Assembly: GCA_026874595.1 (NCBI GenBank)
Contig: CM049309.1
Span: 94,136,723-94,200,722 of the forward strand
DNA from: Sipunculus nudus
Lineage: Eukaryota; Annelida; Sipuncula; Golfingiida; Sipunculidae
DNA length: 64,000 nucleotides
Direction of reading: 5' to 3'
In this document: positions 61,557 to 64,000 of the stretch, one piece after another
How positions within the stretch are numbered: the stretch's first letter is position 1
Layout of the letters: each line of letters opens with the position of its first letter
Notes under the pieces: generated by a model
Seen by the model: the letters and a program-made list of their open reading frames with translations, nothing else
Database searches by the model: none
Told to the model about the DNA's origin: nothing
Position numbers and translations under genes: made by a program

Positions 61557-61800
61557 GAAAAAAGAATCGGTCCTTTTCATCTACTTATGGTAATGAAACC
61601 TGCTGCACTCTCAGATTCAGACAACATTTGGCAAATAATGACACAAGAGGCTAACTTTCCTGTCCATTGACTGTAATGAATTAGTAATATGAGCAGTATT
61701 GTGAATTTTATTTTAATTTGAGATTTTTGTGTTGATTTGAAGAACTGGCTGTATTGAATATTTATATATGAAATAAAGTATTGGTGTTTATACCTTAAAG
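61557..61800 (+). CDS. Low-confidence candidate terminal exon with poly(A) signal
   Basis: An acceptor (TTCTTGCTTCCATACAG) precedes a frame reading KKNRSFSSTYGNETCCTL, then RFRQHLANNDTRG and a stop at about 61652-61654. AATAAA follows at 61772-61777, with a GT-rich stretch (TTGGTGTTTATA) just downstream, the expected cleavage geometry. This frame needs a phase 1 acceptor. The phase 2 frame would stop after about 11 residues. A GTAATG donor after TTATG at 61590 would instead make a 33-bp micro-exon. With no recognised family and phase conflict, this is a suggestion only. Confidence 0.25.
61772..61777 (+). terminator. Canonical polyadenylation signal AATAAA
   Basis: Followed within about 10-20 bases by TTGGTGTTTA, a GU-rich-like element. 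AATAAA is common in AT-rich DNA, so weight comes only from the candidate exon upstream. Confidence 0.3.
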
Positions 61801-63065
61801 TGCAACATGTTTGGATATAAAGATCTGCATGGTATTAAATTCAAGAGCAGTAAAAAGGTGAACATGAGAAAAGGAGAATCCTGGAATGAAAAATAACATG
61901 AAAATTATATGCCAAGTTCTGATAAACATTTAAATGGTATGGTCATTCATCCAGCACATACTTAACTCGCGTATTTCATTTGGGACTTCCATTTATTATA
62001 GTTTTGCATAATTGGAGTATCAGACATTCACATGAGACAATCATTCTAATGTATATAAAGACTGATAATAGAAAAGAACCTTGGAAGTGCTGGTAATGCT
62101 TGTATGTGATCTATTGGTGACTTAACATTGATTAGCACAGACTTTGCCCAGTTCTTCTTATTATCCAGGAGAAAGCCTTGACATTTATTTCTGCCAAATG
62201 AGCACTCCATCTCAGGACTAATTCACAGTGGTCATAAATCCAAGGTCGAGACCGTGATCCTCGTAAAGCCAGGTTTATTTCTGTGATGTCCTGAAAATGG
62301 GAGCTAGCTCCAGGTTTTACTGGTATTGAATGATGATGACTGCCTTCCATTTTTCCTGACGGGTCAATATTTGAATCTCGACAGTTTACAATTGATTTCC
62401 GATGATTTAGGGTTTGTCCTGTCTCCTGTTTTAGAAAGGCAGAGTGTTTTTGCAGACTGATCAAAAGTAACATCGAATTATGCATATCTCTGCTCTCACT
62501 TTAATCAGTGTAATAAATCTCTTTTTATTCTGGTGGGATGGCCTTTTCAAAGAAAACAGAATAAATTCATTAACGTTGATGTTGTGGTCTCTCAAGGGTT
62601 TATCATTTAACTAGGATATGTCAGGAACCACAGCATCAAAGAGTCTGGCTGGACATAGCATCACAATATACATGAGACAGGTGTTTTTACTTTTGTGTAG
62701 GATTAAAGTACAGAATCTGAAGTCCAGCTTGAGCTGTAATTTTATGTTAACTGCATTATCATTTCCTAGGTTACTTCCTTCTCCACACAGATCTGTTGTA
62801 ATGTTTTTAACCTGATCGAATTTCTGTGTGAAGTGAATCAAAACATGGGAACATGTTAATTCTGCGTGTCATATGAGTAGACAGTTAGGCGTTACCTGAA
62901 ATTCAGATATTGGTAGGTCTTGTATATGAATGTATGGAATATTTTGAAATTGTTTTGTCTTATTCATATTTTCTAAACATTTTCAAATTGATTTATGTGT
63001 GAAACAGGATGTGTCAGTCAGAATATTTACCACATATTGTATCAGCAAAGATTATGTAGAAACAT
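61801..63065. other. Unique DNA with a possible conserved block at 62120-62430
   Basis: The block is GC-richer and CpG-richer than its flanks and is open on the minus strand for 117 codons (62132-62485). I recognise no protein family in it. It could be a conserved non-coding element, an exon of an opposite-strand gene, or chance. The rest is AT-rich and featureless. Confidence 0.4.
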
Positions 63066-63252
63066 TAGAAGATTAATAATTAAACCTCAAAATACCTGAC
63101 AGGAAGATGCCAGTGTTGTAGTGGTTAAATATGCCATGCATGGTATAATGTTTACACTTAGAAGATTAATAATTAAACTTCAAAATACCTAACAGGAAGA
63201 TGCCAGTGTTATAGTGGTTAAATATGCCATGCATGGTATAATGTTTACACTT
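63066..63252 (+). repeat. Tandem duplication, 93-bp period, two copies
   Basis: TTAGAAGATTAATAATTAAA through GATGCCAGTGTTRTAGTGGT to GCATGGTATAATGTTTACAC occurs twice with about three differences. A recent local duplication. Confidence 0.92.
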
Positions 63253-64000
63253 CTGCAATTTGGAATTTGCCCAAAGCATTCACGTGCAAGTCTGTGTGTG
63301 GTGACCAAATTTCCTGTATTGAAGGACACCAAAAAGAATCTGAGATTGTTCAAACATTTTAAGTCACCAAGATACTGCAGCGTGCCGGGTCTGATAGAAA
63401 TACTGAGGTTTCTTATTCTGTTTCCTCTCAACATGGTACTTCACTTCATGGTCACCTGTTTTTCACAGTAGACCGTTTGTCATTTGTTTTTTAAAACCCT
63501 TTATCACCTTTATTGTGAGTCATGGTTATTATATTGACTCAGTCAGTCATTAGACAGCCAGGTACAATAATTAAATAAATCATGCAGTTCTAGACTTCAC
63601 AGTAAGTGATTGTACTAAGTTTTGATATTAATTCCAGTGGCTGGGGATTCCTTGAAATTCATGCCTAGTACAGTGAGTGTGCACCTTTCAGCTTCAGACA
63701 TGTATTTTAGTCTTTTGGGGTCCTTGGACAATGTTTTATACTTGTCTTTTATACATATTTACATATGTTTATATGTAATAAATCCTAATGTTAAGTGATG
63801 CATATGTATCTGTATCTTGCCTCTATATATATCATCAGAAAATTATTTGTATAAAACATATTCAGCATAGTATAACTTGTCCCTGTTTGTATTGTACACA
63901 CAGCTAAAACTAGTTTGTCATTTACATAAATTACATGCGGGCTCATTATCCATTATATTAATATAACTGAAGTAGTGTATACTGAATGACATACACCTGT
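63253..64000. other. Unique AT-rich DNA to the window end
   Basis: Short opposing frames at 63189-63471 overlap each other and lack coding features. Nothing else recognised. Confidence 0.5.

Overview
This is repeat-dominated nuclear DNA from an animal. There are no long multi-exon open frames, no operon-like packing and no rRNA. The sequence is AT-rich, and consensus GT/AG splice sites flank short open segments. The repeats (GGTCAAAGGTCAAGGTCAC-type dispersed elements, elements opening TTAGCTCAGCTGACT followed by GTCCGTC motifs, hairpin-ended elements with internal tandem units, tRNA-derived SINEs) look like those of marine lophotrochozoans, most likely a mollusc. That taxonomic call is inference from repeat style; no protein here settles it. 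By my count about 25 kb is tandem array and a further 12 kb or so is dispersed mobile sequence. Every open frame over about 150 codons lies in a tandem array and is an artefact of stop-free repeat units. || Genes: the window seems to lie mostly in introns of one plus-strand gene with long introns, which I could not identify. The best exon is 4591-4815 (225 bp, Ser/Pro-rich, phase 2 on both sides). A second strong candidate is a first coding exon at 44714-44775, which has a start codon and a perfect donor and also ends in phase 2. A third, weaker exon at 57650-57739 is phase 2 on both sides, so either earlier exon could splice to it. Lower-confidence exon candidates are at 25228, 59218 and 61557 (the last with a polyadenylation signal). 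|| Layout: 1-3030 unique AT-rich DNA; 3031-3687 64-bp array; 4591-4815 exon; 5966-6660 LTR-like promoter segment; 8016-8877 hairpin-ended element; 9451-9950 42-bp array; 11035-11860 dispersed element; 12176-13362 37-bp array; 13533-14915 hairpin-ended element plus a flank duplicated at 40.8 kb; 15013-17550 and 21227-22974 two parts of one 56-bp array, split by a 3,676-bp long-terminal-inverted-repeat element (17551-21226) with an 8-bp target duplication; 23683-24151 26-bp array; 25317-28330 43-bp array; 29043-31190 dispersed element containing a SINE with a 12-bp target duplication; 31199-36995 52-bp array (about 110 copies); 37990-41019 two dispersed elements; 41660-42030 second SINE; 42237-43728 55-bp array; 44.5-44.8 kb alternative promoter and first exon; 45526-46190 two small arrays; 48658-50636 element rich in nuclear-receptor-type half-sites; 51254-52154 hairpin-ended element; 53140-56953 53/55-bp array; 57650-57739 exon; 59315-60232 42-bp array; 60233-64000 mostly unique sequence with a possible terminal exon and a possible conserved element. 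|| The most interesting structures are the foldback-like element nested in a minisatellite, the family of elements carrying many copies of a GGTGGCGCCACC palindrome, and the phase-matched alternative first exon.
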